A DNA stretch of 64,000 bases from Roseiarcus sp963805295 (GCA_963805295.1 CAWDTW010000104.1:23172-87171), one strand, 5' to 3'. Shown: positions 7,788 through 16,726, numbered from the stretch's first letter. Translations and numbers: made by a program. Notes: generated by a model from the sequence alone, not told the origin.

Positions 7788-7971
7788 GGGCCGGCGAACC
7801 GGCAATCGACCGAAAGTCTGGCTGCGACCGGCCGCCAAATTTCCCGTCGCAGCCAACGGTCGCGCCCGATAGGCCCGAAAAATCCAGAAACTGGCTCAAG
7901 ATCACAGGCGCGACGGCAGAGTTCGAGCGACAAGAGCCCCGTTTTGAAAGCCCGCGCGGGCGGGGAGGAAA

Positions 7972-8005
7972 CGGGCGGCGCTCATCGTGAGCGCTGCCCG
8001 TTTTT
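7972..8005 (+). terminator. Rho-independent terminator
   Basis: A strong inverted repeat (GGGCGGCGCTCA / TGAGCGCTGCCC) with a 3-base loop is followed by TTTTT. It lies between the convergent AraC gene and pgm. The T-run is on the plus strand, so it mainly serves the AraC gene. The remaining intergenic DNA between 7788 and 8134 shows no gene. Confidence 0.7.
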
Positions 8006-8134
8006 CTATTTCGCCAGGGATTTCCCTGGACGCTTTCGCTCAGGAACGCGGCGGGGCTGCCAGCGGCGTGAAAGGCTCAATTGTTCGGTTTATGATCAAA
8101 GGCGCTGGAGGCGCTGCGGCGGTAGCGCGCGGCT

Positions 8135-9763
8135 TCACGTGATCACGTCCGGTTCCGTGCGCCCGGTGCGGCTCTTGATCCCGGCGAGGTCGCGCGAGAG
8201 CTGGATGAGGTCGGCGAGCACGCCTTGCGTCTCCTCGCCGAGATCGCCGGTCGGCGGCTCGTAGCGTTCGATGTAGACGCGCAAGGTCGCGCCGACCGTG
8301 CCGGTGCCCGACAGCCGATAGACGATGCGCGAGCCGCCCTCGAACAGGATCCGCACGCCCTGGTGGTCCGAGTGCGATCCGTCGACCGGGTCGTGGTACT
8401 CGAAATCGTCCGCCGCCTCGACCTCGAGCGCGCCGAAGCGTTTGCCCGGCAGCGTCTTCGTCGACTCGCGCAAAGCCGCCATCAGGCCTTGGGCGGCCGA
8501 GAGATTGATCTCGTCGTAGTCGTGCCGCGTGTAATAGTTGCGCCCATAAGTTCCCCAGTGCTCGCGCATGAGGTCCTTCACCGGGATGCGGCGGTGGGCC
8601 AGGATGTTGAGCCAGAACAGCACCGCCCAGACGCCGTCCTTCTCGCGGATGTGGGTCGATCCCGTCCCGAAGCTCTCCTCGCCGCAAAGCGTCGCCAGCC
8701 CGGCGTCGAGCAGGTTGCCGAAGAACTTCCAGCCCGTCGGCGTCTCATGAGCCGGGATGCCGAGTTTTGCGGCGACCCGGTCGGCCGCGGCGCTGGTCGG
8801 CATCGAGCGGGCGACGCCCACGAGGTTGCCGAGGTAGCCCGGGGCGCAATGCGCGTTGGCGGCGAGGACGGCGAGCGAGTCGGACGGCGTGACGTAGATT
8901 CCGCGGCCGAGGATGAGGTTGCGGTCGCCGTCGCCGTCGGAGGCCGCGCCGAAATCGGGCGCGCCCGGCGACATCAACAAGTCGTAGAGGTCCTTGGCGT
9001 AGGTCAGGTTCGGGTCGGGGTGGTGGCCGCCGAAATCGGGCAGCGGCGTTCCGTTGACGACCGTCCCCGCCGCCGCCCCGAGCTCGCCCTCGAAAATCGC
9101 GTGCGCGTAGGGGCCGGTGACCGCGTGCATGGCGTCGAAGCTCATACGGAAGCCCGAGGCGAACAGGGCGCGGATCGCGTCGAAGTCGAACAGCGTCTTC
9201 ATCAGAGAAAGGTATTGGGTCACCGGATCGACGATCTCGACCGTCGCGCCTTCGAGGCCGGCGGCGCCGAGCTGGCCGATGTCGATGTCCGGAGCGTCCG
9301 AGATTTCATAGGCGTCGATGACCTGGGTGCGGGCGTAGATCGCGTCGGTGATCTTTTCGGGGGCGGGGCCGCCGGCGCCGATGTTGTACTTGACGCCGAA
9401 ATCGCCCTCCGGGCCGCCCGGATTGTGGCTCGCCGACAGGATGATCCCGCCGAATGCGCCGAGATGGCGGATGAGGGCCGACACGGCCGGCGTCGACAGG
9501 ATTCCCCCCTTGCCGATCACAATGCGGCCGAACCCGTTGGCCGCCGCGATTTTTGCGACGATCTGGATCGCGTCGCGATTGTAGAAGCGCCCGTCGCCGC
9601 CGACCACCAGCGTCTTGCCGCGAAAGCCGTCGAGCGAATTGAAGATCGACTGGATGAAATTCTCCAGATAGTGCGGCGTCTGGAAGACGGGAACCTTCTT
9701 GCGCAGGCCCGAGGTGCCGGGCTTCTGATCGGGGAAGGGCAATGTGGCGACGGTTCGGATCAT
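8135..9763 (-). CDS. pgm: Phosphoglucomutase (alpha-D-glucose phosphate-specific)
   Basis: This enzyme interconverts glucose-1-phosphate and glucose-6-phosphate, feeding glycogen and nucleotide-sugar synthesis. The 542-residue length is typical. The catalytic serine loop is ILSASHNPGGPEGDFG, the metal loop is DGDGDRN, and the sugar-binding loop is CGEESFGTGS. The N-terminus begins with the family's KPGTSGLRKKVPVF. A GGGGAGA ribosome site precedes the ATG. It is divergent from glmM, with ~200 bp between them for both promoters. Confidence 0.95.
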   Translation of the reverse strand: MIRTVATLPFPDQKPGTSGLRKKVPVFQTPHYLENFIQSIFNSLDGFRGKTLVVGGDGRFYNRDAIQIVAKIAAANGFGRIVIGKGGILSTPAVSALIRHLGAFGGIILSASHNPGGPEGDFGVKYNIGAGGPAPEKITDAIYARTQVIDAYEISDAPDIDIGQLGAAGLEGATVEIVDPVTQYLSLMKTLFDFDAIRALFASGFRMSFDAMHAVTGPYAHAIFEGELGAAAGTVVNGTPLPDFGGHHPDPNLTYAKDLYDLLMSPGAPDFGAASDGDGDRNLILGRGIYVTPSDSLAVLAANAHCAPGYLGNLVGVARSMPTSAAADRVAAKLGIPAHETPTGWKFFGNLLDAGLATLCGEESFGTGSTHIREKDGVWAVLFWLNILAHRRIPVKDLMREHWGTYGRNYYTRHDYDEINLSAAQGLMAALRESTKTLPGKRFGALEVEAADDFEYHDPVDGSHSDHQGVRILFEGGSRIVYRLSGTGTVGATLRVYIERYEPPTGDLGEETQGVLADLIQLSRDLAGIKSRTGRTEPDVIT

Positions 9764-9960
9764 GGCAGAATCTCCCCGTGACGGCGCGCTCCACCTTGCG
9801 CGCGCCCCACTTTAGGCGCCGCGACCGGCGCCGGCAACGCCAGACTGGACCTTACCGGACGATGAAGGGCTTGGCACGAATTGTGAAGCGTTTGGCGCCG
9901 ATTATGGGGTATTGTGGCGGTTCTTTGGAGAATCGCGTTCGGCATCAAGGAGGCTCGCTG

Positions 9961-11301
9961 ATGGCGCGCAAGCATTTCGGCACCGACGGCATTCGCGGCC
10001 GGGCCAACGCCAAGATCACCGCGGAAGTCGCGATGAAGGTCGGCCAGGCCGCCGGCCTCGCCTTCCAGCGCGGCGAGCACCGGCACCGCGTCGTGATCGG
10101 CAAGGACACGCGCCTGTCGAGCTACATGATCGAATACGCTCTGGTCGCGGGCTTCACGTCGGTCGGCGTCGACGTGCTGCTGCTCGGGCCCGTCCCGACG
10201 CCGGCGGTCGCGATGCTGACCCGCTCGATGCGCTGCGATCTCGGGGTGATGATCTCGGCCTCGCACAACCTCTACGAGGACAACGGCATCAAGCTGTTCG
10301 GTCCGGACGGGTACAAGCTGTCGGACGAGGTCGAGGCGCGGATCGAGGTGCTGATGGACGGCGACGTCGCCCCGATGCTCGCCCGCTCGCCCGACCTCGG
10401 CCGCGCCAGGCGCATCGACGACGTCCAGGCCCGCTACATCGAATACGCCAAGCGGACCCTCAATCGCGACGTCACGTTCGACGGCCTGCGGATCGTCGTC
10501 GACTGCGCCAACGGCGCCGCCTACAAGGTCGCGCCCGAGGCGCTGTGGGAGCTCGGCGCCGAGGTGATCAAGATCGGCGTGGAGCCGAACGGCCTCAACA
10601 TCAATCTCGAGGTCGGCTCGACCGCCCCCGAGGCCTTGTCGCGCAAGGTGCGCGAGATGCGCGCCGACGTCGGCGTCGCTCTCGACGGCGACGCCGACCG
10701 GATAGTCATCGTCGACGAGAAGGGCCATGTCGTCAACGGCGACCAGGTGTTGGCGGTCATCGCCGAGAGCTGGCGCGACGACGGCCGCCTCGCCAAGCCC
10801 GGCATCGTCGCCACGGTGATGTCGAACCTGGGCCTCGAGCGGCATCTGGCCGGCCTCGGCCTCGCGCTCGAGCGCACGGCGGTCGGCGACCGCTACGTGA
10901 TCGAGCGGATGCGGGAGAAGGGCTACAACGTCGGCGGCGAGCAGTCGGGCCATGTCATCTTTTCCGACTACTTGACCACCGGCGACGGCCTCGTGTCGGC
11001 GCTGCAGGTGCTGGCGGTGGTGCAAAAGCTCGATCGCCCCGTCAGCGAAGTCTGCCATCGCTTCGACCCGCTGCCGCAGGTGCTGCGCAACGTCCGCTTC
11101 AACGGCGGCAAGCCGCTGGAGCACCCGCTTGTCGCCAAGGCGATCGCCGACGCCACCGCCCGGCTCGAGGGCCGCGGCCGCCTCGTCATCCGCCCCTCGG
11201 GAACCGAGCCGGTCATCCGGGTGATGGGCGAGGCGGACGACAGGACGCTGGTCGACGCGCTGGTCAGCGACGTGTGCGAGGCGGTGGCGGGCGCCGCCTG
11301 A
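9961..11301 (+). CDS. glmM: Phosphoglucosamine mutase
   Basis: GlmM converts glucosamine-6-phosphate to glucosamine-1-phosphate for peptidoglycan and LPS precursors. The 446-residue protein opens KHFGTDGIRGRAN. It has the catalytic MISASHNLYEDNGIKLFG, the metal loop DGDADR and the GGEQSGHVIF sugar loop, plus the C-terminal RPSGTEPVIRVM phosphate-binding motif. The ATG at 9961 follows a perfect AAGGAGG (9947-9953), so longer in-frame starts are rejected. The bacterial gene is essential as a rule. Confidence 0.95.
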   Translation: MARKHFGTDGIRGRANAKITAEVAMKVGQAAGLAFQRGEHRHRVVIGKDTRLSSYMIEYALVAGFTSVGVDVLLLGPVPTPAVAMLTRSMRCDLGVMISASHNLYEDNGIKLFGPDGYKLSDEVEARIEVLMDGDVAPMLARSPDLGRARRIDDVQARYIEYAKRTLNRDVTFDGLRIVVDCANGAAYKVAPEALWELGAEVIKIGVEPNGLNINLEVGSTAPEALSRKVREMRADVGVALDGDADRIVIVDEKGHVVNGDQVLAVIAESWRDDGRLAKPGIVATVMSNLGLERHLAGLGLALERTAVGDRYVIERMREKGYNVGGEQSGHVIFSDYLTTGDGLVSALQVLAVVQKLDRPVSEVCHRFDPLPQVLRNVRFNGGKPLEHPLVAKAIADATARLEGRGRLVIRPSGTEPVIRVMGEADDRTLVDALVSDVCEAVAGAA

Positions 11302-11317
11302 GGCGCCGGGCAGGCGA

Positions 11318-11794
11318 TCAACCCTCTCTGGCGACCCAGTAGGCGAAGGCCTGCGCCAGCTGCTGGACGCGATCGCGGTTGGACTGCTCGATCATCGTAT
11401 TGTCGACCGGCGACGGATAGTAGGACGTGGTCGCGCGCAACCGCCTTTCGACGCCGCCAATGGTCACGACGCCGACCATCTGGTCCGGGGAAGCGCCGGC
11501 CGGACCCAGGCCGCCGCTGTTCGGTCCGAGAAGGACGTAGTCGATGCGCACGGCCACCGGCGTCCCGCTCCGTCCCACGGCGGCGAGGGCCTCGGATATC
11601 GCGGCGGGAAGATCTTGCGCCACCCAACCGGCCGTCGGTTCGCCCGAGTTTTCCAGCAGGGGACCGACGTCGACCCGGATGTTGCCGAACGGACCCGGCC
11701 GCGCAAGCGCTCTTCGCGCAGCGACAGCCGGAGCGCCCGCAAGAGCGACGAATGCGACGAGAGCGGCCCGTCGGGTCAGTTCGATTGCGGACAT
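11318..11794 (-). CDS. Exported hypothetical protein
   Basis: A 158-residue protein with an N-terminal signal (RRAALVAFVALAGAPAVAA). The mature domain (IRVDVGPLLENSGEPTAGWV, YYPSPVDNTMIEQSNRDRVQ) is of unknown function. The start at 11794 is preferred to earlier in-frame codons because GAGGAG sits nine bases upstream and because the signal peptide then begins properly. It converges on glmM with a 16-bp gap. Confidence 0.6.
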   Translation of the reverse strand: MSAIELTRRAALVAFVALAGAPAVAARRALARPGPFGNIRVDVGPLLENSGEPTAGWVAQDLPAAISEALAAVGRSGTPVAVRIDYVLLGPNSGGLGPAGASPDQMVGVVTIGGVERRLRATTSYYPSPVDNTMIEQSNRDRVQQLAQAFAYWVAREG

Positions 11795-12056
11795 TGGCGC
11801 CATCTCCTCGTAGGACGCGCGCCCCAAGGGCGCGCCCGGAACCCCGCTCGTCTCACGAAAACGCTTTGCGAGCCGGTTCGGATGAATCCCGCGCAAAATA
11901 ATGCCGGATCAATGCGGCCGATCCAAGGGCGGCGGCCGGCCGCCGTCATCGCCGGGCTGGCTGCCGGCCATTAACAAGCCCTTAACTTCACGGCGAAATT
12001 TCCTGCTTTCAAATTCCGCGAATCACCTTAACATGCCCCATGTCGTCAACCAGCCG

Positions 12057-12070
12057 AAAGGAGGTGATCC
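12057..12070 (+). promoter_or_regulatory. Perfect 14-base Shine-Dalgarno (full complement of the 16S rRNA 3' end)
   Basis: AAAGGAGGTGATCC is exactly the reverse complement of the canonical 16S 3' end GGATCACCTCCTTT, which is much longer than a normal 4-6-base Shine-Dalgarno. It ends one base before the GTG of a 24-codon frame. Ordinary genes in this window have far weaker sites. Confidence 0.7.
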
Positions 12071-12071
12071 A

Positions 12072-12146
12072 GTGTCTCATTGTCTTCAGCCCCGAGTGAT
12101 CGACAGGGCCTGGGTTATTGTCCCTGCGAAGGAATTTCGCGCGTAG
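12072..12146 (+). CDS. Possible 24-residue small protein
   Basis: A GTG-started frame encodes MSHCLQPRVIDRAWVIVPAK followed by EFRA and a TAG stop. It follows the perfect extended Shine-Dalgarno and is followed ~60 bp later by a hairpin terminator, so it looks like a self-contained transcript. No homologue is recognised. It could be a real micropeptide, a leader peptide, or a regulatory RNA using the anti-16S stretch. Confidence 0.45.
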   Translation: MSHCLQPRVIDRAWVIVPAKEFRA

Positions 12147-12203
12147 CGTTCGCTATAGGCAAACACCCCAAGGCCCGGGCGAAGCCGCGTGGGCGCGACA
12201 ATG

Positions 12204-12234
12204 GAAGAGCCGTTCCCCCGGGGAGCGGCTCTTC
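12204..12234 (+). terminator. Hairpin terminator after the 24-codon frame
   Basis: A near-perfect stem (GAAGAGCCGTTCCCC / GGGGAGCGGCTCTTC, one G-T pair) is followed by TCGTTT. The region from 12235 to 12779 shows no credible gene; the open frames there are low-complexity GC readings. Confidence 0.6.
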
Positions 12235-12779
12235 TCGTTTCCGGCCGGGCCGCAAGGAGCGATGCGATGGCCGAAAGCGAGGGGCGCTTCTCGAAGGCCC
12301 GCCTGGAGGACGCCGTTCTTTGAACCGCGCCTGAAAAGAGCAAGACGCGCCGTCGAGGCGCGCCCTTTCCGAGAGACATTCGCGTTCGGGCGATCGGCCG
12401 CCCGCCGATTCGCCCGTCCCCCCGCCCGCCGCGCCGGATTCTCCCGGCGTTTCTGGCGGAAGCGACGAACCGATTCGTCCCTCTCGTCAGCCCTCCCCGG
12501 CGGCCATTTTGCGTTCGATTTCAGGCCGCGTCGACCGTTGCGGCCCTAAGAAATTTGTCTAGCCGGGGGCTCGGGGCGGCGCCGGGGCCGGGGAACATTT
12601 GTGCCGGCGCCCCCGATGGGCTAAGTTGCCCCCTGGGGCTGGCCCCCGGTCCGGACAAGACCAATGCTTGGCTTATGCGGCCCGAATCCCCATATCCCGT
12701 CTACCCGCGCGCGGGCAAAGGCGGGATTCCACCAGCAAAGGCCACGTGCATGGATTTCCTCAAGCCACGGTCGCACCGC

Positions 12780-13544
12780 ATGAACCGCCGTCGACGCATA
12801 TACGAAGGCAAAGGCAAGGTCCTCTACGAGGGCCCCGAGCCGGGCACCCTCATCCAGCACTTCAAGGATGACGCGACCGCGTTCAACGCCAAGAAGCATG
12901 AGGTGATCGATGGCAAGGGCGTCCTGAACAACAGGATTTCTGAGTATCTCTTTCAGCGCCTCAACGACATCGGCGTGCCAACCCATTTCATCCGCCGCAT
13001 CAACATGCGCGAGCAACTGATCCGCGAGGTCGAGATCATTCCGCTCGAGGTCGTCGTGCGCAATGTCGCGGCAGGCTCGCTCGCGACCCGCCTCGGCCTC
13101 GAGGAGGGCGCCCAGCTGCCCCGGTCGATCATCGAATTCTACTACAAGAACGACCAGCTCAACGATCCGATGGTCTCGGAGGAGCACATCACCGCCTTCG
13201 GCTGGGCCGCGCCGCAGGAGATCGACGACATCATGGCGCTGGCGATCCGCGTCAACGACTTTCTGTCGGGGCTCTTCCTCGGCGTCGGCATCCGCCTCGT
13301 CGACTTCAAGATCGAATGCGGAAGGCTGTGGGAAGGCGAGAACATGCGCATCGTGCTCGCCGACGAGATCAGCCCCGATTCGTGCCGGCTGTGGGACGTC
13401 AAGACCAACGACAAGATGGACAAGGACCGCTTCCGCAAGGACCTCGGCGGCATGATCGAGGCCTATACCGAGGTCGCCCGCCGGCTCGGCGTCGTTCAGG
13501 AGAACGAAGTCGGGCGCGCCGGAGGCCCGCGGCTGGTGAAGTAA
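12780..13544 (+). CDS. purC: Phosphoribosylaminoimidazole-succinocarboxamide synthase (SAICAR synthetase)
   Basis: ATP-dependent ligation of aspartate to CAIR in purine synthesis. The 254-residue protein opens RRRRIYEGKGKVLYEGPEPG and contains DGKGVLNNRISEYLF, IPLEVVVRNVAAGS and DEISPDSCRLWD, all PurC hallmarks. The ATG at 12780 gives the usual length for this family, and further in-frame codons upstream are not conserved. It stands apart from other pur genes in this window. Confidence 0.95.
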   Translation: MNRRRRIYEGKGKVLYEGPEPGTLIQHFKDDATAFNAKKHEVIDGKGVLNNRISEYLFQRLNDIGVPTHFIRRINMREQLIREVEIIPLEVVVRNVAAGSLATRLGLEEGAQLPRSIIEFYYKNDQLNDPMVSEEHITAFGWAAPQEIDDIMALAIRVNDFLSGLFLGVGIRLVDFKIECGRLWEGENMRIVLADEISPDSCRLWDVKTNDKMDKDRFRKDLGGMIEAYTEVARRLGVVQENEVGRAGGPRLVK

Positions 13545-13589
13545 GGCCGGCGCCCCGATTCAGTCCCGATTGCGCGCCATGGTCGCCCG

Positions 13590-13859
13590 ATGGCGCGCAT
13601 TGTTTTCACTGCAAATCTCGCGCGGCACGTCGACTGCCCCGCGGCCGAGGTCGAGGGCCAGACCGTGCGCGAGGCGCTCGAGGCCGTCTTCCGCTCGAAC
13701 GAACGTCTGCGCGGCTATGTGCTCGACGACCAGTCGGCGCTGAGGCGCCATATGGCGATCGTCGTCGACGGCAAGCCGCTCCGTGACCGCGTCCATCTGG
13801 GCGACCCCATTTCCGCCGCCAGCGCCATCTACGTCCTGCAGGCTTTGTCGGGAGGATAG
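13590..13859 (+). CDS. MoaD/ThiS-like ubiquitin-fold protein
   Basis: An 89-residue beta-grasp protein ending in LSGG, the di-glycine tail needed for adenylation and thiocarboxylation of sulfur carriers. VRDRVHLGDPISAASAIYVL-like spacing before the tail fits the MoaD/ThiS family. It lies 15 bp upstream of the beta-propeller gene and is probably cotranscribed with it. No moaE or thiG lies nearby, so a role other than molybdopterin or thiamin synthesis is likely. Confidence 0.75.
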   Translation: MARIVFTANLARHVDCPAAEVEGQTVREALEAVFRSNERLRGYVLDDQSALRRHMAIVVDGKPLRDRVHLGDPISAASAIYVLQALSGG

Positions 13860-13874
13860 GCAGGGAGGAGGGCC

Positions 13875-15011
13875 ATGAGCGACAGGCTCGTCGTTTCGAC
13901 CCGCAAGGGACTGTTCACGGTGGAGCGCGACGGCGGCGGCTGGCGCGTCGCCAAGGCCGATTTTCTCGGCGACACCGTCACGCTGGCGCTGCACGACCCG
14001 CGCAGCGGCTACGACTACGCCGTGCTCAACCACGGCCATTTCGGGGTCAAGCTCCATCGCCGGGCGAACGGCGCCTGGGAAGAAATCGCGGCGCCCGCCT
14101 ATCCGCCGAAGCCCGAGGGCCTCGTCGACCGCGACGGCTGGGGCAAGGACATCCCCTACAGCCTCATCGACATCTTCGCGCTCGAGACGGGCGGCCCGGA
14201 GGAGGATGGCCTCCTGTGGTGCGGCACGATCCCCGGCGGCCTTTTCCGCTCGCGCGACCACGGGGGCAGCTGGGAGCTGATCCGGGCGTTGTGGGACGAC
14301 CCGAAGCGCCAACAATGGATGGGCGGCGGCACCGAATGGCCGGCGATCCATTCGATCTGCGTCGATCCGCGCGACAGTTCGGTCGTGCGGATCGGCGTCT
14401 CCTGCGGGGGCGTGTGGGAGACGCGCGACGGGGGAAACACCTGGGCCTGCCGCGCCGACGGCATGTTCGCCGCCTTCCTGCCCCCCGAGATGGGCCGCGA
14501 CCCCAACGTGCAGGACCCCCACCGCCTGGTGCAAAGCCCGAGCGCGCCGGACCGCCTGTGGGTCCAGCATCACAACGGCATCTTTCGCAGTGACGACGCC
14601 TCGGCGAGCTGGCGCGAGATCGTCGACGTTCCGCCCTCCTCCTTCGGCTTCGCCGTCGCGGTTCACCCGCGCGAACCGGACACGGCCTGGTTCGTGCCGG
14701 CGATCAAGGACGAGCGCCGCATTCCCGTCGACGGCAAGCTGGTCGTCACCCGCACCCGCGACGCCGGCGCGACCTTCGAGGTCTTGCGCGACGGCCTTCC
14801 GCAGGAGCACGCCTACGACCTCGTCTATCGCCATGCGCTGGCGATCGACGCGAGCGGCGACCATCTCGCCTTCGCCACCACGACCGGCGGGCTCTACGTG
14901 AGCGAGGACCAGGGCGATCACTGGCGGGAGATCACCCACGGATTGCCGCCGGCGCACGCGGTGCGGTTCGCGGAGGCGGATCACGAAGGAATGCCGATCC
15001 ATGGGCGGTGA
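13875..15011 (+). CDS. BNR/sialidase-like beta-propeller protein
   Basis: A 378-residue protein without a signal peptide. It carries several BNR-type Asp-box repeats (SRDHGGSWELI, TRDGGNTWACR, SDDASASWREI, TRDAGATFEVL, SEDQGDHWREI), which predict a beta-propeller of the exo-alpha-sialidase or YCF48-like superfamily. The linked MoaD-like protein is a recurrent neighbour of such propellers. The substrate is unknown; 'sialidase' is only a fold label. It overlaps the next gene by 11 bp, indicating translational coupling. Confidence 0.75.
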   Translation: MSDRLVVSTRKGLFTVERDGGGWRVAKADFLGDTVTLALHDPRSGYDYAVLNHGHFGVKLHRRANGAWEEIAAPAYPPKPEGLVDRDGWGKDIPYSLIDIFALETGGPEEDGLLWCGTIPGGLFRSRDHGGSWELIRALWDDPKRQQWMGGGTEWPAIHSICVDPRDSSVVRIGVSCGGVWETRDGGNTWACRADGMFAAFLPPEMGRDPNVQDPHRLVQSPSAPDRLWVQHHNGIFRSDDASASWREIVDVPPSSFGFAVAVHPREPDTAWFVPAIKDERRIPVDGKLVVTRTRDAGATFEVLRDGLPQEHAYDLVYRHALAIDASGDHLAFATTTGGLYVSEDQGDHWREITHGLPPAHAVRFAEADHEGMPIHGR

Positions 15012-15621
15012 AGACCGGCGCGCGCATTGGGAGCGCGTCTACGCGACCAAAGCGGAGACCGAAGTCAGCTGGTTTCAGGACAGTCCCGCCCCCTCGCTCG
15101 AAGCGCTGGCGCGGATCGGCGCCGGGCCGAGCGCCGCCATCATCGACGTCGGCGGCGGGGCGTCGCGCCTCGTCGACCGGCTGGTTCAGGAGGGTTTTGA
15201 GGACCTGACCGTTCTCGATCTGTCGGCGGCGGCGCTCGAAACGGCAAAGGCCCGTCTCGGCGACGCGGCGGGAAGGGTTCGCTGGCTCGTCGCCGACGCG
15301 ACAGAGTGGGCGCCCACGCGAACCTACGACGTCTGGCACGACCGGGCGGCCTTTCATTTCCTCGTCGATCGGGACGATCAGGACGCCTATCTCGAGCGCC
15401 TGAGACAAGCGCTGCGGCCGGGAGGCTTTGCGATCATCGCGACCTTCGCCCCCGACGGCCCGGAGCAATGCAGCGGGCTAAAGGTCGCGCGGCATGACGC
15501 AGAGAGCCTGGGCGCGGCGCTCGGCCCCGACTTCGTCCTCGTCGAGACGCATCGCCACGATCATCGGACGCCGTCGGGGGTGATCCAGCGTTTTCAGTTC
15601 AGCGCGTTTCGGCGGGTCTAG
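15001..15621 (+). CDS. Class I SAM-dependent methyltransferase
   Basis: A 206-residue cytosolic enzyme. Motif I is IIDVGGGASRLVDRL, the acidic loop is LTVLDLSAAAL, and motif IV region reads YDVWHDRAAFHFLVD. The opening HWERVYATKAETEVSWFQD is typical of a small group of alphaproteobacterial methyltransferases with unknown acceptor. Its overlap with the propeller gene places it last in a three-gene operon. Confidence 0.85.
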   Translation: MGGEDRRAHWERVYATKAETEVSWFQDSPAPSLEALARIGAGPSAAIIDVGGGASRLVDRLVQEGFEDLTVLDLSAAALETAKARLGDAAGRVRWLVADATEWAPTRTYDVWHDRAAFHFLVDRDDQDAYLERLRQALRPGGFAIIATFAPDGPEQCSGLKVARHDAESLGAALGPDFVLVETHRHDHRTPSGVIQRFQFSAFRRV

Positions 15622-15664
15622 AGCGAATTCCTTTTGGGACTGGTCGCGCTGGAGAGCCTCATCC

Positions 15665-15775
15665 GGCGCCGTAGCCCGTAGAAAGACGGGCACCTTTCGA
15701 CGCCCTACGGCGCCACCTTCTCCCGCAAAGCCCGTCGAGAGACGGGCGTCTTACGACGCCCTACGCGGGAGAAGG
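15665..15775. repeat. Tandem palindromic (REP-like) repeat pair
   Basis: Two similar ~45-bp units contain the hairpins GCCCGT(AGAAAG)ACGGGC and GCCCGT(CGAGAG)ACGGGC. Each is nested in a longer palindrome (GGCGCCGTAG...CTACGGCGCC and CCTTCTCCCGC...GCGGGAGAAGG). They fill the space between the convergent methyltransferase and 15784 genes and may terminate both. The structures are plain in the sequence; the repeat family is not known. Confidence 0.65.
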
Positions 15776-15783
15776 AAGGCGCC

Positions 15784-16092
15784 TCACGCGCCCTCGACGC
15801 ACCAGAGGGTCGCGCAATTGAGGATCGGCCGCTGGAAGCGGACGCCGAGGGCGATAAATTCCCCCGCCAGATCGAGCATCGGCTGGAGCGAGGCCATCTG
15901 CTCGGCGTCCCCGATCGTCTCCCACAGGCTGACGTTGTGCATGGCGTTGGCGGCGCGGTCGATCCCGACGAAATAGCCGAGATTGCCGCGCATCGCGCGG
16001 ATGCCCGGCTCGAGCCGCTCGCGGGTGTCGGCGAGCTTCGTCTCGACGAGGTCCGCCTTGTCCGCGTCGAAGAACCCCAAGGCGATGCCCAA
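15784..16092 (-). CDS. Antibiotic-biosynthesis-monooxygenase-like/dimeric barrel protein, 5' end lost to an IS
   Basis: A ~102-residue protein with FFDADKADLVETKL, RAMRGNLGYFVGIDR, AMHNVSLWETIGDAEQM and a C-terminal PILNCATLW, resembling small ABM-type dimeric alpha-beta barrels. The only possible start is a TTG at 16092, directly at the edge of the ISAzo13 remnant. The native start has probably been replaced by the IS. Expression as it stands is doubtful. Confidence 0.5.
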   Translation of the reverse strand: MGIALGFFDADKADLVETKLADTRERLEPGIRAMRGNLGYFVGIDRAANAMHNVSLWETIGDAEQMASLQPMLDLAGEFIALGVRFQRPILNCATLWCVEGA

Positions 16093-16095
16093 AAA

Positions 16096-16726
16096 CTATT
16101 GCTTCATTTCGTGAAACCTCGGCGAGATGCTGTAGTTCCATTCTGGATGGAATGAGTTCTGGGTCATGTTGAGGGTCGCCATTTCCGCGTCCGAGACCTT
16201 GATGCCCTTTGGATAGGTGTTGCTATCGAGTTCGCAGCGGATTTTGAGACCGGTTTTCGTCGTGGTGTTGGCGATCAGTTCGATGACGATGAGGAGGCTG
16301 AGGAGTGGCGTCGCGCGCCAGTTCTGCGTGATGTGGCAGAACATGCGATGCTCGATCTTGTTCCACTTCGAAGTCCCTGGCGGATAGTGGCAAACCTGAA
16401 TGATCAGACCGGTTTCGTCCGCGAGTTGTTGGAGGGCCAACTTCCAGAGCCGCAGCCGTGAACCATTGGAGCCGCCGCCGTCGGCCGTGATCATCAGGCG
16501 CCTCATCCCGGGATAGAGCTTCCAACCCATCTGATCGAGCCAGCATCGGACGGCGTTGACGGCGAACTCCCCGGTGTCGTGGTCGATTCCGAGGCTGACA
16601 TAGCCGAGGTTGGCGCCGATGTCGTAGACCCCGTAAGGGACGACCTTGCCCAACTCCTTGTCCTCGAAATCGTGAGCGTTGACCTCGATCGGTTCGCCCT
16701 GCGGCCCATAGTCGCTACCGCCGTTC
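16096..16726 (-). pseudogene. ISAzo13-family transposase, C-terminal remnant
   Basis: About 210 residues of the C-terminal DDE region remain: SLGIDHDTGEFAVNAVRCWL, RLMITADGGGSNGSR, VCHYPPGTSKWNKIEHRMF and SDAEMATLNM. The N-terminal half is cut off exactly where ISKra4 copy 2 begins (16727). The reading frame continues into the ISKra4 antisense strand, which is meaningless. The missing half is not elsewhere in the window. Confidence 0.8.

Noticed and set aside
8225..11124. Long open frames opposite pgm (8225-9781) and glmM (9760-11124)
   Set aside because: Both are antisense to enzymes with complete catalytic motifs and consist of Arg/Ala/Val/Asp-rich noise.
12057..12080. Possible 16S rRNA fragment
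   Set aside because: The match to the complement of the 16S 3' end is 14-15 bases and stops immediately. No other rRNA sequence is present, so it is a Shine-Dalgarno-type element.
12118..12549. A 143-codon Arg-rich open frame downstream of the 24-codon peptide
   Set aside because: No domain, extreme Arg content typical of GC-rich non-coding DNA, and it runs through the hairpin terminator.
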